A DNA stretch of 64,000 nucleotides from Micrasema longulum (taxonomy: Eukaryota; Arthropoda; Insecta; Trichoptera; Brachycentridae), in assembly GCA_022494885.1 (NCBI GenBank), contig JAGVSM010003418.1:289612-353611 (forward strand), given 5' to 3'. The first letter of the stretch is position 1, and each line of letters opens with the position of its first letter. Of this stretch, positions 1 to 11,300 are shown piece by piece. The position numbers and the translations under genes are program-made. The notes under the pieces are model-generated. The model did no database searches and had not been told where the DNA came from. It saw only the letters and a program-made list of their open reading frames with translations.

Positions 1-55
1 AAAAAATCATAATTTAAAAATTCAATACCAACACCCAATTTTAAAAATGGGAATC

Positions 56-131
56 AAGTTGCGGTAGAGTGGGATTTGCACCACGGACCTTTGAGCCGTG
101 TCCGAGATACTAGCCACGGGACTACAACCCG
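56..131 (-). mobile_element. tRNA-derived SINE fragment (SINE-4)
   Basis: The block (gtagagtggg, caccacggacc, ccgagatactagc) matches a second copy at 2180-2280. On the minus strand it reads like a tRNA head with a variant B box (GGTTCGAACCCC in the better copy). It ends about 40 bp upstream of the transporter's last splice acceptor. Confidence 0.5.
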
Positions 132-171
132 ATTCGAAAAGTATGGATATTAACTTATTTTTTTTTTACAG

Positions 172-413
172 GAAAGATTTATAGTGTTATCTCGATATTG
201 GATATGATAGTGTCCTTTTCCGCAATGCCACTGAGTAACTTTATTTACTCTGAGACTCTGTCTTGGTTTCCCAGCTGTTTTATGCTAATAAGTGTTTGTG
301 GGGCAGCAACACAAATTGTAAGCTACATTATCATCATTAAATTATCCAAAATGGAGGCGAGTAGAGAAAATGCGATGATAGCTATGCAAAGCCAAAAAGC
401 AGAAAAGACTTAA
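172..413 (+). CDS. Terminal exon of SLC46/PCFT-like transporter (5' partial)
   Basis: The exon follows a T-rich tract and AG acceptor (AG at 170-171) and runs to TAA at 411-413. It enters in phase 1: the first two bases finish a Gly codon, and the protein reads GKIYSVISILDMIVSF onward, about 79 residues. It contains two hydrophobic stretches separated by a short loop (SNFIYSETLSWFPSCF) and a charged tail ending SQKAEKT. A GK start, a small/polar helix, a Tyr-rich loop ending in a 'WFP' turn and a last helix are typical of the C-terminal end of SLC46-type major facilitator transporters (proton-coupled folate transporter-like, 12 membrane spans, plasma membrane). The upstream exons lie outside the window. 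The family call rests on memory of the C-terminal pattern and could be another MFS family. Confidence 0.65.
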
Positions 414-424
414 ATATTTATGGT

Positions 425-430
425 AATAAA
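425..430 (+). promoter_or_regulatory. Poly(A) signal AATAAA of the transporter gene
   Basis: AATAAA lies 12 bp after the stop codon at 413. No later strong signal is needed, so the 3' UTR would be very short. Confidence 0.5.
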
Positions 431-1012
431 ATAACATAAATTATAAATTACACGGGTATTTTAATTTTTTTTTAAATTATTTGTTTTATTTTATTTTTAA
501 TCATGAAATAGGTCACACATAAACATATTCTTATATGTGCTCTAATAATAACAATGTACATGTATTTGATTACAAGTTATTTTACACACATTTCTTAACC
601 TTCGGATTTGTTCAATTTCCCGAGTGATGCTTTAAAAAAAAAACATCAAGAATTCGTATGTGTAAAAATCACATTTAATTAAGGATGGAAATAAATTAAA
701 AACATATTTTTAATATTAATGTGTTATTAGATATTTTTTGATAAAACTCCATAGTTTTGATATCAATCGAATTTCGAAGTTTGGTTTGGATAGCTAAATT
801 TGTTGCAACAGAGAGGGAAAACATTTTTGACACGGGAATATGTAAATCTAGGCATTTGTGCCGTGTATAAAAAAAACAAATAAACAAAATAAATAATAGT
901 CTTACGATTTATTTTCTTTGCCCAATAAAAAATATGATAAATGAAAACTTTTTTAATTGTGTGCTAAAACCTTTACCATTCACTGACAAGTTTAGCTTAG
1001 GATATAATTAAC
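431..1012. other. Intergenic AT-rich stretch with a dispersed repeat
   Basis: No gene is seen. The part at about 500-575 (cacacataaacatattcttatatgtgctctaataataac) resembles 40785-40860, so this is a dispersed repeat of unknown class. A 63-residue minus-strand reading frame at 696-887 has no recognisable motif. Confidence 0.4.
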
Positions 1013-1073
1013 AAATTGCAGAGATAGAGAACATTTTAGAGAAGGTAATAAACCAGCCAATCAACTCACAAGA

Positions 1074-1265
1074 GAGGTAGTATCATACATGGTCAAATAA
1101 GTGCAGGCAATTGGTAAAATAAATCAAAGTAGGTAATGAAATGCCGAACACTATTCAAGTGGAACGGAAAGCTTGTTGACTTCTGCCAACAGGCCGGCTT
1201 CTCCTGAAGAGTTTTGAGTGGTTTTGCTTTCTCATGAGTAAATGCTGAGAAGTTCCTGATTGGTC
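1074..1265 (+). repeat. Dispersed repeat, inverted partner at 56140-56340
   Basis: The stretch holds 'atgccgaacactattcaag' followed by 'tggaacggaaagcttgttga' and later 'gctgagaagttcctgat'. The reverse complement of 56140-56340 gives the same order of words with scattered differences. A third short match (aatgccgaacactgtacaag) sits at about 30778. It is probably the non-coding end of a retroelement. Confidence 0.5.
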
Positions 1266-1619
1266 CACTTTAGTATATCCTTCCTGATCCCAAGAGTTAT
1301 CAACATTTAAAGTAAAAGAATTGCAGAAAAATTCACTTTTTAAAAATATATACCTTGAGTATTATAAGCAAGGTAAATAATACATAAATTCCCATTTAAT
1401 GATGTAATAACTTATATTTCCATATAAGTTATTAATTTAAAAAATACTTGGTACACTTTAACTTATTTATTTTGACCAATTAGCGATTATTAAATGTACT
1501 AATGTTAACAAAAAATTGTAAAAAAGAACTCGCTAATATTATCGTATTACAATGGAATTCCATCAAGAATTGTCAATATATAATTTAAATTAAATAATTC
1601 CCATTTACATTTTTTTTAT

Positions 1620-2039
1620 GCCAATGACAGGCAATAAGCCCTGTAGATATCTAGACTTCTTTATTACCTTCTCTAAAATGTTCTCCATCCCCGCTGTTAT
1701 ATGTTAATATTAACAGCTCCCCAAGGAGTTAAAACCAGTCCTTGTCCACAAAAAATTGGACAAACTCAAAATACTGTTCAATATTGTCACTTTGTTATTA
1801 AATTAATTGTTAATAAATCCACCGGTTCACGAAAAAGTATAGAAATTAAAAACAAATTATCAGGCGTTGCCTATTATGTTGGTGAAATAATTCAGTCAGA
1901 TGAATCTCACCAGCATAAATAAAGGTTTCAGCCATTTAACTTTACAAACATTAGATGAAACAATTGAAGGAATAAAGATGTTCAAATATGGGCAGAATGG
2001 TAAATGTTACACCTTAAGTAAAATGGCCACTTGAACCAG
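1620..2039 (+). repeat. ~390-bp dispersed repeat, one complete permuted unit
   Basis: The order of words is: gacaggcaataagccctgta, a 'ttctccatccccgctgttat' block, 'agctccccaaggagtt', 'ggacaaactcaaaatactg', 'caggcgttgcctattatg', 'ataaaggtttcagcc', 'gggcagaatggtaaatgtta' and 'aaatggccacttgaacca'. The same order appears at 38303-38790, where the first block also follows the last, so the unit is about 390 bp. No coding capacity is seen. Confidence 0.7.
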
Positions 2040-2179
2040 GGATCCAGGAAAGAAATGGAATAATATACACGAAGGGAAGTTTTTTTTTAAAATTAATATT
2101 TGCGTTCTTATGATTTGCCCAAATATTTAATTTTGAGGGCCATTTTCAACGAGTTGTAATTAACTCAATTTTAGAAAAT

Positions 2180-2280
2180 GGTAATCAAGTTGGGGTAGAG
2201 TGGGGTTCGAACCACGGACCTTTGGTCCATGAGTCCGAGACACTAGCAACACGACTTCAAACTGATTAAAGTTGGTGGTC
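2180..2280 (-). mobile_element. tRNA-derived SINE (SINE-4), second copy
   Basis: A near copy of 56-131: ggggtagagtggggttcgaa, ccacggacctttggtcc, atgagtccgagacactagc. Read on the minus strand it has an anticodon-arm-like stretch followed by a B box. Confidence 0.55.
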
Positions 2281-2289
2281 TTTTAAGGA

Positions 2290-3055
2290 TACATAATAAT
2301 GTTTAAGGCTTTTACAAGTGGCCAACTAAGGTGTGTTTAATTTTTAAAAATATGTTTTTTTACTGAATGAAAAATAAATATTTGTTCGAGGTTGCTGGTA
2401 TTAAAAACTTGTTTTTATTTTTTTTATTTATTTGCTATTAAAAACTGATTTTTATTTATAACAATCGTCCTTATAGAAGTTGAACTTGAGTGAAATTATC
2501 CGATAATATTAATTTGTCCCGAGTTTTTTTAGTGAATAAAAGTAGCAATATAGTATACAATAATATGTAGCGATAAATAACATGTATAATTTAAATAATA
2601 AGAAGAAGATTAATACTGTTCGATTTATGTTGAGAGGTTTTCAAACAGCAAGACAAATGAAATGTGGATACAGTGCTCAGAGTGCCAAATGCGGTTTCAC
2701 GTAGCATTGACTAATACTGAACTAAAGTGAAGTAACTCTTATTATCCGGATTTATGAGTGGCAGATATTTTCCAGATACGCAGAAATCTGGATAATTGAA
2801 TTAACCATTACATTAAGGCAACGTTTTGAGAAAACGCCAAATTTACGCTAAGATAACTTTTTTTTAAATTACGCAGCGAATTGAATTCACATTAAAGACG
2901 TATTTAAAGATGTCCAGCAAAGTTCATTGCTTTGACGAAGAAACTTTTAATTTATTATTTGATCATCTCCTTTATTTTTTATTTTCTGATAACGATCATA
3001 ATATTTGGCCACCCGGATGACTGGAGTTTGGAAAACCACAGTTCCAATGAGTGTT
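2290..3055. other. AT-rich intergenic DNA, no gene seen
   Basis: I see no coding exon, RNA gene or clear repeat here, only short A/T runs. Confidence 0.4.
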
Positions 3056-3059
3056 TGTA

Positions 3060-3720
3060 GCAATTGTGTATAAAAAATATTAATTTATTTTATTTTATTC
3101 ATACAAATACACACATACATATTACAAAAAAATACAATACGTATACCAAACTCTACCAAGGGCCCTGTGTTTAGTCGGGATACAACATAATGGAAAGTGG
3201 AAGCGCGTACATAATTAAATAATAGCAAAAATAAAAAAGAAATATTATTACAAGTTTAAAAGTATATAAATCTATGCAATATCTCGCAGCTATCTTCTGC
3301 AATAGTCTCTTTCCTTAGACAACATTCAGACTTGTACACTCTTAAAAAAATGGTTTTCGTTTTGGATAACTCAATATGTTCATCCCGCACATTGAACACT
3401 CTTGAGGTCACAAAGAAGAAATTACTCTGAGCAAACGTCGTACGTGTTTTTGGAATGAAATAATTCAAATTACAGGAAAACCTCGTACGAGCATTCTGCT
3501 GGGATCTACTCTTGTAGCCGCATGACCAGAAATGTGTCAATGACTCTTTTAAAAAATGTTGTCTAATGTCCAGTACCTTCATGAATTGGAACAATATCTC
3601 AGATGGAAAAGTGGAGGGACAATGCAGCATCACTCTTAGTATAAATTTTTGTACGTTTATTAGGGGGTTCATGATGGACGCAGCGCAACCTCCCCAGCCC
3701 ACTATACCATAAGTTGCCAC
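3060..3720 (-). mobile_element. LINE-D 3' fragment (RT C-terminal region)
   Basis: A minus-strand reading frame of about 154 codons (3256-3720) begins ATYGIVGWGGCAAS and continues with an MNPLINVQKFILRVMLHCP-type segment. This matches the EYGIIGWGGAS...VQK signature at 32467-33015 and 33379-33849. The reading is broken upstream (an overlapping frame at 3599-3898) and the part past 3550 is divergent. 3060-3255 (tattttattcatacaaatac) looks like the 3' tail. It is a degraded non-LTR retrotransposon, not a host gene. Confidence 0.6.
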
Positions 3721-3899
3721 TGACTGGCATGTTTACTATTTTTTCTATAATTCCAGTATTTTGCAAGATAGTTTTTTTTACTTTAATATGATACTTTGTT
3801 GAATATTTGGTATTACTTATATTTTTTACCATTTTAAAAAATGTACAATTATCCGTATGCCTTAAAACCACCTCTAGGGATTGGGGTGGTTGTAACAAA

Positions 3900-4795
3900 T
3901 GACGTCATTTACATTATTTGACTTTTATAAAAACCGTCAAGTTTTTTCAAAACATACATAGGTATGGCGGAAAAAATAAGAAATGTGTGTTCATTTTTTA
4001 AAAAAACAATGACTGTCATAACTGTAAGCAAACAAATGACACGAACGCAAAACTGAAAATTGTTACTTTCTAAAAACTTACTTTGAAAAAAATTAGATTA
4101 TAAAAATGGTGTATAAAAAGGAAAGAGGAGAAATCATAGCTAACCTTAACATAAGTAAAATCATTGTCATAATATCATACTTAGTTTAGCAAGTATGTAT
4201 ACTTAGGTGTAATAGAAAAAAATGAATAGATAAAATGGCATATTACGAGGCATGTTAAGAAATTATGTGTACCTACTAGATTTTTATATATTTTTTTAGA
4301 AAAAGTGTATATGTAAAATTTACAAGATATGGTGTTTTCGTGCAACAAGCACATCCCTTTAGTCAGCATTCCCATCCTTTTGTTTCGAAGGCTTCTTTTG
4401 AGTTTTTTAGGGTCTCGTAATATCTTTGTGCATTGACGGCCTTCTCTGAGGCAGAAATTCGACCAAAATAATGCCTTTTCGGACTCAAAATACGAAGGCC
4501 ATGATTTTTTTGTTTCGAACATTTGTTCTGCCTCTACTAAACTCCTTACACCGCTTAAAACACACTCGTGCTGTTCATAACGCCTTCGCCGTAAATCGTT
4601 TTGATTTTCGAAAAAAAAAAAACGGTAGTTGTTATTCCTTCCGTGAGTAGGAAACGGATCAAGCGCGTGGCTCGCACTTGGCGGAATTTCTTGCCGATAT
4701 CTTTCCGCAATCGGACAATATATCGATAGGGACGAGGTTGTCAATTTTTTTAAAGTTTGATATAGCAAAAATTTACAAATCTGCTTTCCTCCCAT
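3900..4795. other. No supported gene
   Basis: A 204-codon minus-strand reading frame crosses 4181-4795. It is low in recognisable motifs, includes a homopolymer-encoded run at about 4610, and has no start, splice or poly(A) context. I treat it as chance or decayed retroelement sequence. Confidence 0.35.
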
Positions 4796-5345
4796 ACTTT
4801 TACTTTTATTTGCTTTTTATGTATCTTGATATTTTTATGATTTTTCACCATGTATTTTTGTATAATTTAATGTAGTACATACTATTATTTGGCATATGAT
4901 TTATTGCTCCTATTTCTTATATTTCTTATTATAGTATTGAGTGAGTTTCTAGAAAACATATCTCAATTATCATTTAAATTATGTTTTTATATATATATTC
5001 TTTTTCTGTTGATTTCAATGATACTCTTATTTATTTTTTTTAATACTACTATATTTTGCTATTATTTTGTTTATTTGATTATGTGTGATTCTTAATTTGT
5101 AAAATTTATATTTTAAAAATTATTATTATTATTTTAATTTTTGGATTGTATTCTTTGGAATTTTATTTTTTATTACATTTACCTTTTTTTCTTGATTGTT
5201 ATTCTATGTCATTATAATTTGATCTAATTAATTTTACTATTTATTTTTATTGTTATTTATTGTGGCTTGACACAGGCATGGCCTAAAAAGCCTGAATAAG
5301 TTCATTAATATTTAAACTAGTGTAATTTTGAATGAATAAATAAAT
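4796..5345 (+). mobile_element. Probable 3' untranslated tail of a LINE
   Basis: A very T-rich, non-coding stretch ends in 'gtggcttgacacaggcatgg', a 'cctaaaaagcctg' mini-hairpin and an aataaataaataaa tail at 5330-5345. Such tails close insect Jockey/CR1-type LINEs. No RT segment is attached. Confidence 0.4.
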
Positions 5346-5349
5346 AAAC

Positions 5350-6184
5350 GTGAGTTTACGTCTTACCGTGTTCCTGCGATGCTCGCTGTGTCAGGAGATC
5401 CCCTCTAGCACTCAGTGTTGCCAACCCTCAAAAAACTAAAAAACCACAGCCCGTTATGGTCACAGTATACTTACTTTCTGAACATGCCTCGTACTAGTTA
5501 ATAAAAGCTATTCTTGTTACGATTAGTGTATAAATAATAAAATAAAAAAATCCATATGATACTCATTTCGATCATATAAACTAATAATTACGATTGTGTA
5601 AATATTATTACACACATGTACGTTGTACAAGTACACATACTGGCATACACATGCCGACCAGGAAGAGAATACGACATCGCATCGTTACTACGGGACTTTA
5701 TTACGAAACGTGATTCATGTGACAAATAAAGATGACAAATTACAAATAAACTACTCAAACGGCCGAAATAAGAAATACGAATGCAGAAACCAATAACTTA
5801 AATGGGGTTTGTCGATCTACCCCTACGTAAAAACAGCTTATTTGAGCATTTTAGAGATTATAAAATTCCAGACTTTTTATTTATTCTTCGTTCGAATTGC
5901 TAATACGACAATTTGAAGAGTTCGGAAATTCAAACGGTAGATAAAAATCTCTCTGATAAATTAATGCTATTAAATTTATTAAAAATGATTTTGTAACGGG
6001 AATACACACTGTAATTGAATTTGATACAAGTGAACACAGTTTTTTCTACCATTAGTGTAATTGTAAGATGGTCTTGAGGAAGAATGAAAACATCCGACAT
6101 TAGCCCTTCATATGATTTGCCAAACTCAGAGTACACAGGACAATGAAAGCAGGTTCGCGGTTTACGAAATCAAAATTTTTCAAG
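5350..6184. other. Intergenic, no gene seen
   Basis: Nothing coding is recognised. The minus-strand frame at 5930-6136 (68 codons) has no known motif. Confidence 0.35.
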
Positions 6185-6450
6185 AGTAACTCTCAAGAGT
6201 GCTCCTTGCATAAAATATATCAATCAAATCCCAACACAAATTTACAGGGAAACTGGAATTTGTATCGTCCCCAATTCCACCTCAATCCTTAAAAAAAAAA
6301 ACTTCCTTTCCAGCAAGGTAGTTCCAGACTGAAATAAATTGCCAAGTGTAATTGTCCATTCCATTTCGGTCATGATTGACTAATATGTAACAATTGGAAT
6401 ATGATCTGATGTTCGAAAACCGTTTAGATGCTTTTTTAAGAAAGAAAAAC
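6185..6450 (+). mobile_element. LINE C-terminal remnant
   Basis: Across several frames the plus strand gives pieces such as FLSSKVVPD*NKLPSVIVHS, which resemble the 'FFPRTIPDWNKLPS' segment near the C-terminus of CR1/L2/Jockey reverse transcriptases. It is frameshifted, and only this signature is recognisable. Confidence 0.45.
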
Positions 6451-7165
6451 GCAGACAAAGATCAGCATACGAAATATAGGTGGATCAGCAAAGGCTGCCT
6501 GCCTATAACAAATCAAAATAACAACAATCAAAATAACAATAAAAACTCGTTTATTGCCAATTGTTTTTTGTTTGGAATGAGGTAAACCGACAAGACGAAC
6601 TACTCTCTTTCAAATAGTTTTCGGATATGTGAAGGTAGTGCTTTCATTGATCTACATACTCTTCGTTCGCATTGCTAATTTGACCATTGATTTGTGAATT
6701 TAATTTTATTAGTCATTTAAATTGCAATATTTCACCAGACTCAAGGCGACTAACATGGATAAATATTTATTACTTTGTTATAATAAATTAATACGAAGTA
6801 TAGTTTCTTTAATTATCTATGTACAAAGTCTTATCACATACCTTTATAAAATAAATATTATATTAGTTTCTTATTCATCAGTCTGAATGTGTTCATCCCG
6901 TTTACACAGTTGTTAAATACAGAGGTATAAAATACTTTTGGTAAGGAAACATAGTAAACATATTTTTTAAAAATATATTACAAGAAAATATAAAATCAAC
7001 TGATATAAAGTATTAAAAAAAAACGAATTTTAAGACGTCTTCCAGCTTCAAAATAGTTCAGTATCATTTATTTATATCTAATTATATTTTTTATTCCAGT
7101 AAAATGGATTAATAGTTTAAAACCAATTTTACCATATAAAACAAAAACACATTATATTTTAATAT
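6451..7165. other. Intergenic, no gene seen
   Basis: It contains an Asn-rich chance frame (aacaacaatcaaaataacaa) ending at 6585 and otherwise AT-rich DNA. Confidence 0.35.
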
Positions 7166-7358
7166 GCGGCCTCCGTGGTGTAGTGGTCAAGACGCTTGAC
7201 TCATGCACGGAAGGTTCCGGGTTCGATTCCCGGTGAGAACACGGAAAATAAAAATGTGATTTTTCTCAAGCCTGGGTGTTCTGTGATGTAATTCACCACT
7301 GTAATTGGGCCTCCTGGCCTGTTGTGGTGCAAAAATGAATAAATAAATAAATAAATAT
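7166..7358 (+). mobile_element. tRNA-derived SINE (SINE-1), full-length copy
   Basis: It begins GCGGCCTCCG, with an A box TGGTGTAGTGG at 7176-7186 and a B box GGTTCGATTCC at 7220-7230, both pol III promoter elements. A body follows (tcaagcctgggtgttctgtg, caccactgtaattgggcctc, ctggcctgttgtggtgcaaa) and then an (AATA)n tail. The ends do not pair as an acceptor stem, so this is a SINE and not a tRNA gene. Other copies: 23509-23685, 30557-30762 and the tail at 55945-56005. Confidence 0.85.
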
Positions 7359-7505
7359 AATAAATGATTAATTAATTCACACAATATATCTATCTTAGTT
7401 CGGTGTGTACCATAATATGTATTTTTTTATGTCTAAGGAATATTTTATAGACGCACATTTTTTACAGTGAAAGAACCCCCTTCACATACCCGAAAATTGT
7501 TTTAA

Positions 7506-7539
7506 AGACGCAGGTCTTTCAATAGAAAGACCTGCGTCT
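7506..7539. repeat. Perfect short hairpin
   Basis: A 15-bp stem (agacgcaggtctttc / gaaagacctgcgtct) with the 4-nt loop AATA. Confidence 0.8.
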
Positions 7540-7671
7540 ACAAATAATAATACAAATAATACAAATAATAATTTATATACTAAAAAAGACATATTTTTGT
7601 CGATAAACGATTTACATTAAAAAACAATTTTATAAAACCCAATTTTAATTTAATTTAACTCTAAAGTATTA

Positions 7672-7920
7672 TTAACATTTTGCAACAGAGATGAAGAACA
7701 TTTAAGAGAAGGTAATATAGAAATCTAGGCATATACAGGGCTTATGACCTGTCAATGGCTGGTTTAAGTGGCCACTTTACACACTGTGTAACATTCACCA
7801 TTCTGCCTATATTTGAAAATGTTCTTCATCTCTGTTGTAAAATGTTAATATAAACAGCTCCCCAGGGAGTTGAATCCAGTCCTTGTCTACAAAAATTTTG
7901 ACAAACTCAAAATATTGTTT
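7672..7920. repeat. ~390-bp repeat, partial copy with inverted arms
   Basis: The minus-oriented arm (caacagagatgaagaacatt to attctgcctatatttgaa) switches at about 7816 to the plus-oriented arm (atgttcttcatctctgttgt to ggagttgaatccagtccttg and caaactcaaaatattg). Both arms belong to the family at 38303-38790. Confidence 0.7.
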
Positions 7921-8267
7921 CTAAAGTATTAAATGCGCGTTTCACTGTAAGTGAGGCAAATTATATGGAATACTTATAAATCAGATATTACCAATTAGAT
8001 TGGCCAGACATGCTTGAAACCATGAAGCCATCTAAAATAAACTTATGTTAAAGAAATACTTTATGGATTACGTAGATTCATGAAACTTAAAAGCAGGCCA
8101 CGATCATAAAGCGTTGAGAATCTCTGGTGCTATTATTACCCCAGAAAAGGTAAACTTGAAACTGACTAACAATCCTCTTTGGCGAAGAGAGTTCTAGTAG
8201 GTGAACACATATGTTCAGGAACCTGCGTAGGTTTGACGAGCAGTGATTAAACAAACTGATAAAGTAT

Positions 8268-8333
8268 TCAAATAAAAGGTTAAAACACATCCAACTCCAC
8301 GTTTAGTGCCCGATACAACGCAGAAACATCAAC
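8268..8333 (+). promoter_or_regulatory. Candidate core promoter and 5' UTR of gene A
   Basis: A TATA-like caaataaaagg lies at about 8268-8279, roughly 60 bp upstream of the start codon. That would place transcription start near 8300 and give a short 5' UTR. A WGATAR site (tgataa) lies just upstream at about 8257. This is inference from spacing only. Confidence 0.25.
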
Positions 8334-8340
8334 ATGAGTG
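8334..8340 (+). CDS. Gene A exon 1, 7-nt coding part (ATG AGT G)
   Basis: ATGAGTG lies immediately before the donor GTGAGT at 8341-8346, with A at -3 (catcaacATG). It gives Met-Ser plus one base (phase 1), and the exon 2 start 'GT' completes Gly. Gene C has the same arrangement (ATGTCAG|gtaagc). The intron that follows is about 11.3 kb. Confidence 0.7.
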
Positions 8341-11300
8341 GTGAGTTGTACTATCTTATCTAATTAATTAATTCCCAGATAGTGATTCCCTCAAAACTCC
8401 TAATTATGTCATCGCTTTGCCAAAGAAAAAACCCACGAAAATCGATTCGGAATATTTACTAATATTTTATTCAATTATTTAATAATAAAACAACAATTGC
8501 TGTGCCTTTTGGTTTGATTGACGATATTTAAGTGCATATGGCATAAAGTATAATGTGGCTATGATATCACGTGGGTCTATATAGAATACAAGACATTTAT
8601 TTTTTTTATTTTTTATTTTCTTTTATTCAGGAAACATACAGTACAGTTACAAAGTTTAATATTTTACACAATTGGACTTAATTCTAATGGACCAGTGAAG
8701 TTTCCATATTAAAAAGCAATTAAATCTAATGGTTAATTATGAAAGTATAAAAAAGAGAAGGAAAAAGAAAACATAAATGAAAGTTGTTTAAAAATTTAAA
8801 TTTAAGTGAAAAAAAAAAATATTTTAAGGTTTGTAGTTTGTAGTGAGTATTTACAAATGGAAATAATATTAAAAATGAAGAAAACTTGTAAGAGTAATTA
8901 AGAATTAAGAATGGAAATAAAGAATGAAAAACATACTCAGATGTAAAAATAAAATAAAATAGTAATAACATTTTTTTTTAAAAAAGGAAAAACATAAACA
9001 CATATTTATTTTAAGGGATTCAAAGAAACGATGAGAAGAATCTTTAAGTGAAATATAAGACAGTAAATTTAAATTTAGGTCAATTTAAAAACATCTTCAA
9101 AATTAACATTTTTTTTTTTTTTTTTTTTTTTAATGACACATATACCCGTATGCAGAGACAAACCTTAAGGTGAGGAAAGTACATTCTATTGTCTTCACAT
9201 TCGGGTTATTCTCTGCATTTAAAATTAGAATGTACTTTCCTCACCTTAAGTTTTGTCTCTGCATACGGGTAATAATATCTGTCTTATATTTTAAAACAAT
9301 AAAATATTTTTTTTTGTAGTAAATAATAAATTAGAAGATTTTTTTTATAAATTATCGAAAAAACCTAATTAAACACTACTCACTTTTAAAAAGTACTATT
9401 ATTTAATATTTTTTTATTTATTTGTCTTACAATAAAACAATGAAAATACAATTCAATGAGTAATAAATAATTGAACAAGAATTCCATAATTGCTGTGCCT
9501 TTTGGTTTGATTGAAGATATTTTAGTACATTTGGAATCAACTCTAATGTGGCTAAGATGTCACGCGAGTCTATATAGGATACAAGATATGATATATCTCT
9601 TATGTTTTAAAAAATGAAAACATATTTTTTTGAAATAAAAAATGAATTATGTTATTTTATATAAATTATGGAAAATGGATCATTAATCACTACGAACTAT
9701 TTCTTTTTAATACCTGTATTTTCAAATATATCGTCTTTTGCTAAATATAACACGACGTTACAGAACCGTTTATAGAGGAATTTTTCAGCACAGTATTTTC
9801 GTTTTCACAGAGTTTAAACAAAATTATCTGCATGTAATATTGACTTATTTTTTCTTCTTGATCTTGACAGCGAGTATGACTAGAGTAAAACTTTAGATTC
9901 TAGCTCGGGGTATACAAAATACACGTGAACACACCCTGCACGTTTTTTTCATGTCTGCCTTGTAAGGAATTAAAGTCAAAAGGGTTAATCATTACATTTC
10001 GAGGACACTCATCGCTGCTCAATTAAAACTTGCACCAGAAACAAACAGCCACGCGCAATGTTTCATAATGACGTCGTTCACGTTTTAAATTATGTGGCTT
10101 CGATCCAGAAGGGCACAATGTCAGATTTAACATTTTGTAAAGGGTCGATTTCAGTTTAAAAACTGGTATGTTTAACTGTTTTATACACATACACACGTCT
10201 TGTAATGTTTTTTTAATTAATATTTGTTAAGAAGTCAATCGGTTTATTATTACGCCGAAAAATTGGTAAATTACTACTCTCCTGAAATGTTACCATTTAA
10301 GGCGTTTGCCCTTATAGATCCAAACCTCAGAATTTTCGTTAAAGTCTGATTTCAATTTTTGAAACATATTTTTGTACAATATTTTGAGTTTGTCCAAATT
10401 TTTGTAGACTGGATTCAACTCCCTAGGGAGCTGTTTATATTAACATATTACAACAGAGATGAAGAACATTTAAGAAAGGGTAATATAGAAGTCTAGGCAT
10501 CTACAGGGCTTATGACCTGTCAATGGCTGGTTTAAGTGGCCACTTTACACACTGTGTAACATTCACCATTCTGCCTATATTTGAACATCTAAATTCCTTC
10601 AATTCTTTCATCTGTTGATGTTTGTGAAGTTAATAGCATAAATAAAAGTTTCAGCTCTTTAACTTCACAAACATCAACAGATGAAAGAATTGAAGGAATT
10701 TAGATGTTCAAATATAGGCAGAATGGTGAATGTTACACAGTGTGTAAAGTGGCCACTTAAACCAGCCATTTACAGGTCAAAAGCCCTGTAGATGCCTAGA
10801 CTTCTATATTACCCTTTCTTAAATGTTCTTCATCTCTGTTGTAATATGTTAATATTTTTGTAAGTAGTATACAAAGTTCTATGATGAAATAAGAAACGGT
10901 AATGTAAAACGTTATTTTTAATGGAATATAATTCATAGATACCTTTAAATGGATTATGATAAGTCAATTATAGTATACGTGGAAGTGCAATTAAAAAAAA
11001 TTATCTATCTTATCAGTATTTTAAAGATAAAAACAATATTTTTGTAAAATTAGTATGCGTTTTTTATTTATTATATTATTTGAAATTATTAAAGTTCGCA
11101 AAAATACCCGAAGGTTAAACCTAGATATTGAATTTGATTAATTAAAATTTCGAAGATATGAAATCATCAACCCCCCGTAACTGGATTAGGGTTAATTATA
11201 AACGAATGTCTAAATCATCATTCCCATCATTTTTCTATTCGCACCCATTGGTGTATAAGGCACTGCATTTATATTCCAATTGCGGCATGTCTAGATAAAA

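Noticed and set aside
4181..4795. 204-codon minus-strand ORF
   Set aside because: No motif, no splice or start context, and it runs through an A-homopolymer. Most likely chance or old retroelement.
7166..7240. Possible tRNA gene (A and B boxes present)
   Set aside because: The ends do not pair as an acceptor stem, and a SINE body with several copies follows.
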